Assembly (NCBI GenBank): GCA_001603505.1
Contig: LUZC01000023.1
Coordinates: 45,733 to 109,732 of the forward strand
From: Bacteroidales bacterium Bact_11
Lineage (GTDB): Bacteria; Bacteroidota; Bacteroidia; Bacteroidales; UBA932
Length of the DNA: 64,000 bases
Direction of reading: 5' to 3'
Under the pieces are notes generated by a model. It was not told the DNA's origin. It did not search any database and saw nothing but the letters and a program-made list of their open reading frames with translations. Each line of letters begins with the position of its first letter. Position 1 is the first letter of the stretch. Positions 57,730 to 64,000 of this stretch are shown in pieces. Position numbers and translations under genes: made by a program.

Positions 57730-57737
57730 CAAAAATA
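57730..57737 (-). promoter_or_regulatory. Putative promoter -7 box of the ECF sigma operon
   Basis: The minus strand reads TATTTTTG, about 36 bases before the sigma factor start. If the sigma autoregulates there should be a different second promoter, which was not recognised. Confidence 0.5.
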
Positions 57738-57751
57738 TGTAATTTTTGTCG

Positions 57752-57759
57752 TATCTTTG
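57752..57759 (+). promoter_or_regulatory. Putative promoter -7 box of the queuosine operon
   Basis: TATCTTTG; a TTGC lies 21 bases upstream at 57727-57730. The leader of about 57 bases holds the riboswitch candidate. Confidence 0.7.
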
Positions 57760-57788
57760 CCGCCGAGTGGCGGGAAGGACCCGTCGCA

Positions 57789-57817
57789 AGTGTGCTTGGT
57801 ACCACTATAAAAACAAG
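57789..57817 (+). promoter_or_regulatory. PreQ1-I-like riboswitch
   Basis: A compact H-type pseudoknot. P1 is AGTG (57789-57792) with CACT (57803-57806); loop CTTG (57795-57798) pairs with CAAG (57814-57817) of the A-rich tail ATAAAAACAAG. The tail and the C just 5' of the second P1 strand match the layout of the B. subtilis preQ1-I aptamer. The tail runs into AAGAG, 2 bases before the ATG, so ligand binding would hide the ribosome-binding site. The two genes that follow act in queuosine salvage, which supports the call. P1 is only 4 bp, shorter than usual. Confidence 0.75.
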
Positions 57818-57821
57818 AGTA

Positions 57822-58541
57822 ATGTCTGATCGAAACACCGCTGGACAGCGAGAGCCGTCCTTTACTTTCGTCGCGCTGGCCGCGACATTCTGCGTCTGCC
57901 TTGTCGTTTCCAACCTGTTTGTCCCGCGCCTCTGGGCGGTGGGAAATACCTCGCTGCAACTTTCCGGCGCAGTGGTCATCTTCCCGATATCCTACATCAT
58001 CAACGACCTGCTGACCGAGGTGTACGGCTACCGCAGGGCTATGAAGGTCATCTGGACGGGCTTCGCGCTGAGTGCTTTCGTGGCCCTGGCTGCGCAGCTG
58101 GTGTGCTGGCTGCCTGCGCCCCTCTACGATGAGAGCCGGGACGTGGCTGACAGTTTCACCCGCCTGTTCAGCCTTGTACCTCGCACAACGGCGTCTTCGC
58201 TGCTGGCATTTGTCCTGGGCTCGCAGATCAATTCCTGGGTCCTGTCGAAGATGAAGGTGGCTACCCGTGGCCGGGGATTCGGCTGGCGGGCCATTCTCTC
58301 ATCGGTTGCCGGCGAGCTGTCCGACTCGGTGATCTTCTACCCCCTGGCCTTTGCGGGCGTCCTGCCGCTGAAGGCGATCCTGACGCTCATCGCCACGCAG
58401 GTGACGGTCAAGACGCTCTACGAAGTGCTCGTCCTGCCTGCCACAGCGGCCATCGCCAGGCGGCTGAAACGGCACGAGGGCATCGACACCTACGACTACA
58501 ATATCTCATACAATCCGTTCCGACTTCAACAAAACAACTGA
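57822..58541 (+). CDS. yhhQ: Queuosine precursor transporter (VUT/YhhQ family)
   Basis: A 239-residue membrane protein with about six hydrophobic segments. [40 protein letters not shown] and [20 protein letters not shown] are hallmarks of the YhhQ/VUT family, which imports the queuosine precursors preQ0 or preQ1 (or queuine). The ATG at 57822 follows the riboswitch; the longer frame upstream would overrun it. queF follows after 1 base. Confidence 0.93.
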   Translation: MSDRNTAGQREPSFTFVALAATFCVCLVVSNLFVPRLWAVGNTSLQLSGAVVIFPISYIINDLLTEVYGYRRAMKVIWTGFALSAFVALAAQLVCWLPAPLYDESRDVADSFTRLFSLVPRTTASSLLAFVLGSQINSWVLSKMKVATRGRGFGWRAILSSVAGELSDSVIFYPLAFAGVLPLKAILTLIATQVTVKTLYEVLVLPATAAIARRLKRHEGIDTYDYNISYNPFRLQQNN

Positions 58542-58542
58542 C

Positions 58543-59004
58543 ATGTCTGCTACCCGCGATTCGGAGAGCCTGGCCGCTCTCGGTAAGAAGGCGGAAATCC
58601 CGTCTGATTATGCACCCCAGGTACTCGATACCTTCGAAAACCGGCATCCCGACAACGACTACTGGGTGCGGTTCAACTGTCCGGAATTCACCGCGCTGTG
58701 TCCCATCACCGGCCAGCCTGACTTTGCCGAAATCCGCATCTCCTACATCCCCGACGTGCGAATGGTGGAAAGCAAGTCGCTGAAACTCTATCTGTTCAGC
58801 TTCCGCAACCATGGCGATTTCCACGAAGACTGCATCAATACCATCATGAAAGACCTCATTCGCGTGATGGATCCCAAATACATCGAGGTGACGGGCTTTT
58901 TCTTGCCGCGCGGCGGCATCTCCATTTACCCTTACGCCAACTATGGCAGGCCGGGAACCCGCTATGAAGCCCTGGCTGCCCAGCGTTTTGCCTCGCACGA
59001 ATAG
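58543..59004 (+). CDS. queF: NADPH-dependent 7-cyano-7-deazaguanine reductase
   Basis: QueF, 153 residues, the unimodular type, reduces preQ0 to preQ1 in queuosine synthesis. [14 protein letters not shown] holds the catalytic Cys53, [17 protein letters not shown] is the QueF NADPH/substrate motif, and HEDCINTI follows. It is one base downstream of yhhQ, under the same predicted preQ1 control. No queC, queD or queE lies in this window. Confidence 0.95.
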   Translation: MSATRDSESLAALGKKAEIPSDYAPQVLDTFENRHPDNDYWVRFNCPEFTALCPITGQPDFAEIRISYIPDVRMVESKSLKLYLFSFRNHGDFHEDCINTIMKDLIRVMDPKYIEVTGFFLPRGGISIYPYANYGRPGTRYEALAAQRFASHE

Positions 59005-59013
59005 GTTTTTTTG

Positions 59014-59021
59014 TATATTTG
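59014..59021 (+). promoter_or_regulatory. Putative promoter -7 box for the small lipoprotein
   Basis: TATATTTG, 22 bases before the start at 59043; supports that start over 59019, which would lie inside the box. Confidence 0.65.
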
Positions 59022-59042
59022 CGAAAAACAATGATTATGGCA

Positions 59043-59657
59043 ATGAAAAAGATTTATACTTGCATGGCCCTTTTTGCGGCTTTGCTGCTGATGGCCGCCG
59101 GATGCGACCTTTTCCTGGACCATATCGCCGAGGAGGATGGTATTCCCGAGGGGGTGAGCTTCTATACGGGCTGCCCCATCTCAATGTATTTCGTCGATGA
59201 GAACGGAAACGACCTGGTGACGATCGGTAATACGTCGACCTATCCCACCGCTTTTTCGGGGCCTGTGTTTGAAGAGGCCATTGAGCGGGCTGTCAGCAAT
59301 GCACAGGAATATACGACCGATGAAGGCGTCGTGCTCCTGTATAACAATACTTCCAACACGCTTTGGAACGATCCGTCGGAAGGGAAGATCCGTTTCCAGA
59401 CTTTCTTCTGGGGCGTAACGCCGGAACTCACGCATCTGATGCCGGTGTATCTCGGTAGTAGCGTCGACACGCTGACGGTCGGCTACAAGTATGTGACGGC
59501 GTCCGACAAGGTTCAGATTACGGGCGCTTCATGGGCCGTGGACATCATCTCGGTCCATTATAACGGGGTGGATGTGCTGCTTAATAACACCACTGGGAAG
59601 GTTTTCATTGAAAAACCTTCCCAGGGCGGAACAATCGTGCACGTAGGGTCTATTTAA
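59043..59657 (+). CDS. Lipoprotein of unknown function
   Basis: A 204-residue protein with a clear SPII signal (lipobox LMAAGC). The rest is mainly short predicted beta strands, e.g. SFYTGCPISMYFVDENGNDLV and VGYKYVTASDKVQITG, with no recognised family. A perfect 13-bp inverted repeat lies inside its 3' end. It ends by overlapping the convergent ferredoxin oxidoreductase gene by 8 bases. Confidence 0.8.
   Translation: MKKIYTCMALFAALLLMAAGCDLFLDHIAEEDGIPEGVSFYTGCPISMYFVDENGNDLVTIGNTSTYPTAFSGPVFEEAIERAVSNAQEYTTDEGVVLLYNNTSNTLWNDPSEGKIRFQTFFWGVTPELTHLMPVYLGSSVDTLTVGYKYVTASDKVQITGASWAVDIISVHYNGVDVLLNNTTGKVFIEKPSQGGTIVHVGSI
59593..59624. terminator. Strong hairpin between convergent transcripts
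   Basis: CTGGGAAGGTTTT (59593-59605) and its exact complement AAAACCTTCCCAG (59612-59624) enclose a 6-base loop. It lies inside the lipoprotein coding sequence, ~30 bases before its stop and just beyond the end of the minus-strand operon. No long T tract follows on either side, so it may block RNA decay or polymerase rather than act as a classic terminator. Confidence 0.55.
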
Positions 59658-60195
59658 CCTCCACCACGGCGTTCATGCCGACCGTGATGGCTTCTTCGTT
59701 CATCGGAATGAGGTTGTGACGGCGTGGCGGCAGTGATTTCTTGAGTCCCTTCAGGACATTTTCCATCGTAACCACCGGTTTCATCTTGAGGTAAGCTCCC
59801 AGGACCACCATGTTGTAGGCCTTGGCGTTGCCCAGTTTCGCGGCTTCTTCCACAGCGTCGATGCGGCAGATCTTGATGTCTTTCCGCACGGGATGGCGGG
59901 TGATGCCGTTGGTGTCGTAGATGAGCAGTCCGCCGGGTTTCACCTTCTCTTCAAACTTGTCCATCGACTGCTGGTTGAGGATGACGGCCGTGTCGAATTT
60001 GCTGAGCACGGGAGAGCTGATCTTCTTGTCGCTCAGCACGACGCTCACGTTGCACGTGCCGCCGCGCATCTCCGGGCCGTAGGAAGGGAGCCAGGATACT
60101 TCCTGGTCCTGCATGATGCCGCCGTAGGCGAGGATCTTGCCCATCGAGAGGACGCCCTGTCCTCCGAATCCGGCTATGATGATTTCTTCTTTCAT
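59650..60195 (-). CDS. 2-oxoacid:ferredoxin oxidoreductase, gamma subunit
   Basis: A 181-residue gamma subunit (EIIIAGFGGQGVLSMGKILAY at the N-terminus, SYGPEMRGGTCNV further on). The start at 60195 is right; the longer frame overlaps the beta gene. Last gene of the ferredoxin-alpha-beta-gamma operon. The enzyme oxidatively decarboxylates a 2-oxoacid (2-oxoglutarate or branched-chain) to the acyl-CoA, reducing ferredoxin. Confidence 0.92.
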   Translation of the reverse strand: MKEEIIIAGFGGQGVLSMGKILAYGGIMQDQEVSWLPSYGPEMRGGTCNVSVVLSDKKISSPVLSKFDTAVILNQQSMDKFEEKVKPGGLLIYDTNGITRHPVRKDIKICRIDAVEEAAKLGNAKAYNMVVLGAYLKMKPVVTMENVLKGLKKSLPPRRHNLIPMNEEAITVGMNAVVEVK

Positions 60196-60209
60196 GGTGT
60201 TTCGCGTTT

Positions 60210-60971
60210 TTATCTGTCTTTCATGTCGCCGAGCGGATAGAACGGGAACATGTTCTCTTCCATCCATTTGTTGGCTTCCACCGGCGGAATCTTCCAGCCG
60301 GAGTTGCAGGTGCTCACCACCTCGACGAACGAGGTGCCCTTTTTCATCATCGAGTTTTCGAACGCCTTGCGGATAGCAGCCTTGGTCTTGCGCACGGCGG
60401 CTGGGTTCTGGACACTCTGGCGGGTGACGTAGCAGGTGCCTTCGAGCTGGGCGAGGAGCTCCGTGATCTTGAGGGGATAGCCGTTCAACTCAGCCTTGCG
60501 GCCGTACGGCGTGGTGGCCGTGACCTGGCCCAGCAGGGTGGTCGGGGCCATCTGGCCGCCGGTCATGCCGTAGATGGCGTTGTTGATGAAGATGATCACG
60601 ATGTTCTCGCCACGGTTGCAGGCGTGCATCGTTTCAGCGGTGCCGATGGAGGCGAGGTCGCCGTCACCTTGGTACGTGAACACGTACTTGTCGGGGTTCA
60701 GGCGCTTGATGGCCGTGGCCAGGGCCGGTGCGCGGCCGTGGGCGGCTTCCTGCCAGTCGATGTCGAGGTAGTTGTAGGCGAACACGGAGCAGCCCACCGG
60801 GCTTACACCGATCGTCTTGTCCTGGATATCCATCTCCTCGATGACCTGGGCCACCAATTTGTGGACCACGCCGTGCGAGCAACCAGGACAGTAGTGCATG
60901 ATGTTGTCGGTCAAAACCGACGATTTGCCGTAAACCTTGTTTTCGGGCTTGATGATGTCGTTGATGTCCAT
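60210..60971 (-). CDS. 2-oxoacid:ferredoxin oxidoreductase, beta subunit (TPP-binding)
   Basis: A 253-residue TPP-binding subunit. MHYCPGCSHGVVHKL, YQGDGDLASIGTAETMHA (GDG motif for Mg/TPP) and NNAIYGMTGGQMAPTTLLGQ (TPP-binding NN segment) are diagnostic of KorB/VorA-type subunits. No ferredoxin domain is fused; the separate ferredoxin gene supplies the clusters. It lies 9 bases after the alpha gene. Confidence 0.94.
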   Translation of the reverse strand: MDINDIIKPENKVYGKSSVLTDNIMHYCPGCSHGVVHKLVAQVIEEMDIQDKTIGVSPVGCSVFAYNYLDIDWQEAAHGRAPALATAIKRLNPDKYVFTYQGDGDLASIGTAETMHACNRGENIVIIFINNAIYGMTGGQMAPTTLLGQVTATTPYGRKAELNGYPLKITELLAQLEGTCYVTRQSVQNPAAVRKTKAAIRKAFENSMMKKGTSFVEVVSTCNSGWKIPPVEANKWMEENMFPFYPLGDMKDR

Positions 60972-60980
60972 GGTTCCTGG

Positions 60981-62060
60981 TTATTTGATGAATTTGAGGA
61001 ATGCTTCGTAGATTTCGTCGGGGGTGGGGACCACGCCGCCCTGGCGTCCGTAAAAGCCCACGGGCACGCGTCCGGCCGCCACGAGGCGGACGTCTTCGAC
61101 CATCTGGCCGGCGTTGAGCTCGACCGACATGATGCTCTTGAGCTGCGGCACGAGGGCGTCGATCTGTTTCTTCGGGAACGGGAAGAGGGTGATGGGGCGC
61201 AGCAGGCCGAGTTTGATGCCGTTCTCGCGGGCCATGTCGACCACATTTTCGCAGATGCGCGACATGCAGCCGAAGGCCACGATCAGGTGCTCGGCGTCTT
61301 CCGTCTTGTAGGTGCTGTAGCGGACTTCCTTCTCTTCGATTTCCGCGTATTTCTTCTGGAGCTTGATGTTGAAGTTCTCCATCACCACCGGGTCGAGGGC
61401 GAGCGAGGTGATGACGTTGCGCTCGCGGGTCTTGGGCTTGCCGAGGGTGGCCCAGCTGTCGCAGAGGGCACGCACCTCTTCGGCGGTGCGGCGCGGCTTC
61501 GACGGGCGGAACTCCACTTTTTCCATCATCTGGCCGATAACGCCGTCGGCGAGAATCATGGCCGGGTTGCGGTATTTGAACGCGAGTTCAAAGGCGTCGT
61601 CCACGAAGTCGTACATATCCTGCACGGAGGCCGGCGCCAGCACGATGAGGCGGTAGTCGCCGTGGCCGCCGCCCTTGGTGGCCTGGAAATAGTCGCCCTG
61701 ACTGGGCTGGATGGTACCGAGGCCCGGGCCACCGCGCATGACGTTGACCACAAGGCACGGGAGTTCGCTGCCGGCGAGGTAGGTGAGGCCCTCGCACATC
61801 AGGCTGATGCCCGGGCTGCTGGAAGAGGTCATGACCTTCTTGCCGCAGCCTGCGCCGCCGTAGACCATGTTGATGGAGGCTGTTTCGCTTTCCGCCTGGA
61901 GGACGACCATGCCGGTGGTCTCCCACGGTTTCTCCTTCATCAGGGTCTCCATCACTTCTGATTGCGGAGTGATCGGGTAACCGAAATAGCCGTCCGCACC
62001 GCAGTTGATGGCTGCGTAGGCGATGGCTTCGTTACCCTTCATCAATACTTTGTCTGCCAT
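60981..62060 (-). CDS. vorB: 2-oxoacid:ferredoxin oxidoreductase, alpha subunit (VorB/KorA)
   Basis: A 359-residue alpha subunit. MKGNEAIAYAAINCGADGYFGYPITPQSE and MTSSSSPGISLMCEGLTYLAGSELP form the pyrimidine-binding domain; RGGPGLGTIQPSQGDYFQA follows. The length and the order fdx-alpha-beta-gamma match operons annotated as 2-oxoglutarate or 3-methyl-2-oxobutanoate:ferredoxin oxidoreductase in Bacteroidota; the choice between these substrates is uncertain. Confidence 0.93.
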   Translation of the reverse strand: MADKVLMKGNEAIAYAAINCGADGYFGYPITPQSEVMETLMKEKPWETTGMVVLQAESETASINMVYGGAGCGKKVMTSSSSPGISLMCEGLTYLAGSELPCLVVNVMRGGPGLGTIQPSQGDYFQATKGGGHGDYRLIVLAPASVQDMYDFVDDAFELAFKYRNPAMILADGVIGQMMEKVEFRPSKPRRTAEEVRALCDSWATLGKPKTRERNVITSLALDPVVMENFNIKLQKKYAEIEEKEVRYSTYKTEDAEHLIVAFGCMSRICENVVDMARENGIKLGLLRPITLFPFPKKQIDALVPQLKSIMSVELNAGQMVEDVRLVAAGRVPVGFYGRQGGVVPTPDEIYEAFLKFIK

Positions 62061-62072
62061 ATTGTCGAAATT

Positions 62073-62294
62073 TTAGATTTTTACCCGGTAAACGGTGATT
62101 ACGGAGTCGGGGCATACGGTGGCGCAGCTGGCGCAGCCGGTGCACTTGTCCGGTTCGACCATGTGTAAGAAATTGTAGCCCTTGCTGTTGACCTCGTGGG
62201 AGAGGGCAATCACACCGAAGGGACAGTTGACCACGCAGACGCTGCAACCCTTGCATTTCTCCGTGTCAACGACGATCGTTCCTTTTACTGCCAT
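62073..62294 (-). CDS. 4Fe-4S dicluster ferredoxin subunit
   Basis: A 73-residue ferredoxin starting MAVKGTIVVDTEKC. Two CxxCxxCxxxCP motifs (CKGCSVCVVNCP and CTGCASCATVCP) bind two 4Fe-4S clusters. It heads the 2-oxoacid oxidoreductase operon and delivers electrons from the TPP subunit to the ferredoxin pool. The start at 62294 agrees with the promoter at 62340. Confidence 0.95.
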   Translation of the reverse strand: MAVKGTIVVDTEKCKGCSVCVVNCPFGVIALSHEVNSKGYNFLHMVEPDKCTGCASCATVCPDSVITVYRVKI

Positions 62295-62339
62295 AGTGTT
62301 TTGATTATAATATTTATGAATTTTCGTGAATTCTTCTTG

Positions 62340-62371
62340 CAAATATAATAAAAACTCTGATAATTGTCAAT
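62340..62371 (-). promoter_or_regulatory. Promoter of the ferredoxin oxidoreductase operon
   Basis: On the minus strand ATTG (62368-62371), a 20-base spacer and TATATTTG (62340-62347). The leader is about 40 bases. Confidence 0.7.
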
Positions 62372-62385
62372 AATTGTAATCCGCA

Positions 62386-62411
62386 GTCATGCCCGGCTTG
62401 ACCGGGCATCT
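62386..62411. repeat. Palindromic intergenic repeat, copy 2
   Basis: GCCCGG-CTTGA-CCGGGC inside a segment matching the copy at 12841 except for one base of the stem (C for T). It overlaps the end of the transporter gene: on the minus strand it encodes the last residues and supplies the TGA stop. Confidence 0.8.
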
Positions 62412-63289
62412 TTCCTCCACAATTGCCAGCTGTTGAACAGATTCTGCCAGATGGAATACAGCGCCGGGAACACCGATGCCAGCGGCAGCAGGTAGGTGTT
62501 GGCGATCCAGATGCCCATCGCGCTGTTCTTCTGTCCCAGCAACTGCCCGCCCGCCATCCGGTCGCCGTACTTGCCGCCCAGCCATTTGCCAACGGCAAAC
62601 TGAACCGCGCAGTAGAAGACCGAAGCGCCGCCCATCACCAGGATGCTGCTCATTTCCTCTTTTCCGTGAAGGAACATGAAGTCGATGGTCTGGCCCAGGG
62701 TGATGGTCAGGGCACAGGCCCAGAGGTAGAACGACAGGCCCTTGTAGCGGTACAGGAAGGCGTTGGCGCGAGGTGCAAGCTTCTGCATGCCCCATGCTAC
62801 GAAGAACGGCAGGGCGATGGTCGGGGCCACGCGGCGGAAGATGAGCCACACCGACTGGAGAAAAGGCATCTCCTGCAGCGTGCCGATGAATGAAAAGTAA
62901 ACCGGTGCGACGATGGCCACCATCAGGTTGCCCACGATGGTATAGGTGGTCACGGTCTCGCGGTTGGCGCCCAGCATGGTGGCGATGACCACCGAGGCGG
63001 CTGCCACGGGGCACAGCACGCCCACCAGCACGCCCTGAGCTACGATCTCGCTGGCACCGAACGCCTTGAACAGGAAGTAGCTGCCCAGACTCACCACGAT
63101 CTGGAAGAGCATCAGCCACACGTCGAGCATAGTGACTTTCAGTTTCTTCATATCCACCGCCACGTAGTTGAGCAGCAGGATGGAGAAGATGAGGTAGGGA
63201 GTCAGCTCGCGCACCTGCACCAGATACCGGTGGAACAGGAGTCCCAGGACGATGGCGACGGGGAGGACGAGGCTGCGGAAGCGGTGCAT
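62387..63289 (-). CDS. Bile acid:sodium symporter family transporter
   Basis: A 300-residue membrane protein with nine to ten hydrophobic segments. VGVLCPVAAASVVIATMLGAN and TYTIVGNLMVAIVAPVYFS resemble the BASS/SBF family (pantothenate, bile-acid or pyruvate symporters, ACR3 relatives). The substrate is unknown. The last ~8 residues (KDARSSRA) are encoded by the palindromic repeat, so the original C-terminus may have been shorter. It follows the nitroreductase by 12 bases. Confidence 0.8.
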   Translation of the reverse strand: MHRFRSLVLPVAIVLGLLFHRYLVQVRELTPYLIFSILLLNYVAVDMKKLKVTMLDVWLMLFQIVVSLGSYFLFKAFGASEIVAQGVLVGVLCPVAAASVVIATMLGANRETVTTYTIVGNLMVAIVAPVYFSFIGTLQEMPFLQSVWLIFRRVAPTIALPFFVAWGMQKLAPRANAFLYRYKGLSFYLWACALTITLGQTIDFMFLHGKEEMSSILVMGGASVFYCAVQFAVGKWLGGKYGDRMAGGQLLGQKNSAMGIWIANTYLLPLASVFPALYSIWQNLFNSWQLWRKDARSSRA

Positions 63290-63301
63290 CGGCAGGGTGG
63301 G

Positions 63302-63931
63302 TTAGAGGATGAGGTCGTCGACCACGATTTTTGGCACGTAGTGGATGCCGTCCTGGCGGTAATACTTCAGGGGTTCGCCGGCGTGGACCGGAACAGGTTC
63401 GATGTGCTCGGCGGGCTTGCCGATGGCCAGCACCAGCACGGGTTCACAGGGCAGGGCGAAGGCTTCGGTGAGCGCGGCTTTGTTGAAGGCGCCGATGCAG
63501 ATGCCGCCCAGGCCTATTTCGGTGGCTTTGAGGAGCATGCTCTGCGCGGCGATGCCCACGTCCATGTTGACCCATTTGTCGGGTTTCACGGTGCTGCAGA
63601 TCACGATGAAGGCTTCGGGTTCGGTGCCTGGGAAGGGAAGATGGAGTTCGGGCAGGGCGCCGCCGAGTTTGTAGAGGCTCTGCATACGGTCGGAGCCGGC
63701 GTCTTTGGTCAGGAGTTTGAAGCGGAGGACCTGCTGGTTGCGGCCGGAGGGCACCCTGGTGCAGACTTCGACGATGCGGCGCAGCTGGGCCTGGGTAACG
63801 ACGCAACGCTGGTCGTAGCCGCGGTAGCTGCGGTTTTTCCGCAGGAGGGTGCTGAGCGAGGGCGTCGGCTTTTTGGCCGCGGGCCTGTTGCGGAGTTCTT
63901 CGAACTTGTTTTCGAGATAGTTGTCAGCCAT
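63302..63931 (-). CDS. Nitroreductase family protein
   Basis: A 209-residue FMN-dependent nitroreductase-fold protein. RKNRSYRGYDQR and CTRVPSGRNQQVLRFKLLT near the N-terminus bind FMN, and GIGLGGICIGAF-like EIGLGGICIGAFNK follows, as do MLLKATE and VLAIGKPAE. It reduces nitro compounds, quinones or flavins with NAD(P)H; the physiological substrate is unknown. It is probably cotranscribed with the transporter. Confidence 0.9.
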   Translation of the reverse strand: MADNYLENKFEELRNRPAAKKPTPSLSTLLRKNRSYRGYDQRCVVTQAQLRRIVEVCTRVPSGRNQQVLRFKLLTKDAGSDRMQSLYKLGGALPELHLPFPGTEPEAFIVICSTVKPDKWVNMDVGIAAQSMLLKATEIGLGGICIGAFNKAALTEAFALPCEPVLVLAIGKPAEHIEPVPVHAGEPLKYYRQDGIHYVPKIVVDDLIL

Positions 63932-63978
63932 GATATATTTTGGAAGTTATCCGGAATACAATTCTTCCTCTCACCTTC

Positions 63979-63993
63979 GCCGGCTTTGCCGGC
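63979..63993. repeat. Short GC palindrome upstream of the nitroreductase
   Basis: GCCGGC-TTT-GCCGGC, a perfect 6-bp hairpin with a 3-base loop, near the window edge. The rest of 63932-64000 shows no gene and no consensus promoter. Confidence 0.6.
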
Positions 63994-64000
63994 TCGTCCC

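Overview
The window looks like a chromosome segment from a GC-rich member of the Bacteroidales (Rikenellaceae-like or an uncultured relative; the family placement is inference). The evidence is about two dozen TAnnTTTG promoter boxes of the Bacteroidota type, several with TTTG 19-20 bases upstream, together with weak ribosome-binding sites, many SPII lipoproteins, a large outer-membrane beta-barrel receptor-like protein, a futalosine-pathway gene and a four-subunit 2-oxoacid:ferredoxin oxidoreductase typical of anaerobes. Coding density is very high. Genes commonly overlap by 1-17 bases, and several convergent pairs share bases of their stop codons.

Layout. 1-4.7 kb: tail of an unknown gene, a membrane-anchored nuclease, a peroxiredoxin, an SDR enzyme, enolase and, opposite, a putative manganese exporter. 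4.7-14.4 kb (minus strand): murein amidase, uvrB, a RelA/SpoT homologue whose hydrolase site is lost, uvrA and a secreted esterase-like protein. 14.5-28.3 kb: PIG-L deacetylase and msrA, a GH2 lipoprotein with a small barrel protein, an Ntn-type amide hydrolase, an M13 and an M28 peptidase, a lipoprotein flavodoxin and a membrane acyltransferase. 28.3-29.8 kb is the only accessory-looking stretch: a truncated Fic gene, a helix-turn-helix gene broken by a stop codon, and a dense cluster of palindromes next to tRNA-Cys. 29.8-38.7 kb: RNA-modification genes and a lipoprotein form of glutamate racemase, divergent from a PBP4-type carboxypeptidase, then an aminotransferase, a sialidase-like lipoprotein and a HAD-like protein.

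38.8-57.7 kb is mostly housekeeping: rplU-rpmA, serS-ruvC, the barrel receptor, an rpmH-mqnE-PASTA-rluD operon, a polA-ECF sigma-rsmG operon, aminotransferase, marC, tpiA-prmA, tRNA-Leu, an SDR gene, and an ECF sigma/membrane protein/GIN-domain operon. 57.7-59.0 kb carries a compact preQ1-I-like riboswitch followed by a queuosine-precursor transporter and queF, so regulation and function agree. 59.0-64 kb: an unknown lipoprotein, the ferredoxin oxidoreductase operon, a bile acid:sodium symporter family transporter and a nitroreductase.

The best candidates for something little described are the lipoprotein glutamate racemase, the palindrome cluster that captures the 3' end of tRNA-Cys, the monofunctional truncated Rel inside a uvrB-rel-uvrA operon, and a DNA polymerase I without a recognisable proofreading site. 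No CRISPR array, complete transposon, prophage or rRNA operon was seen.
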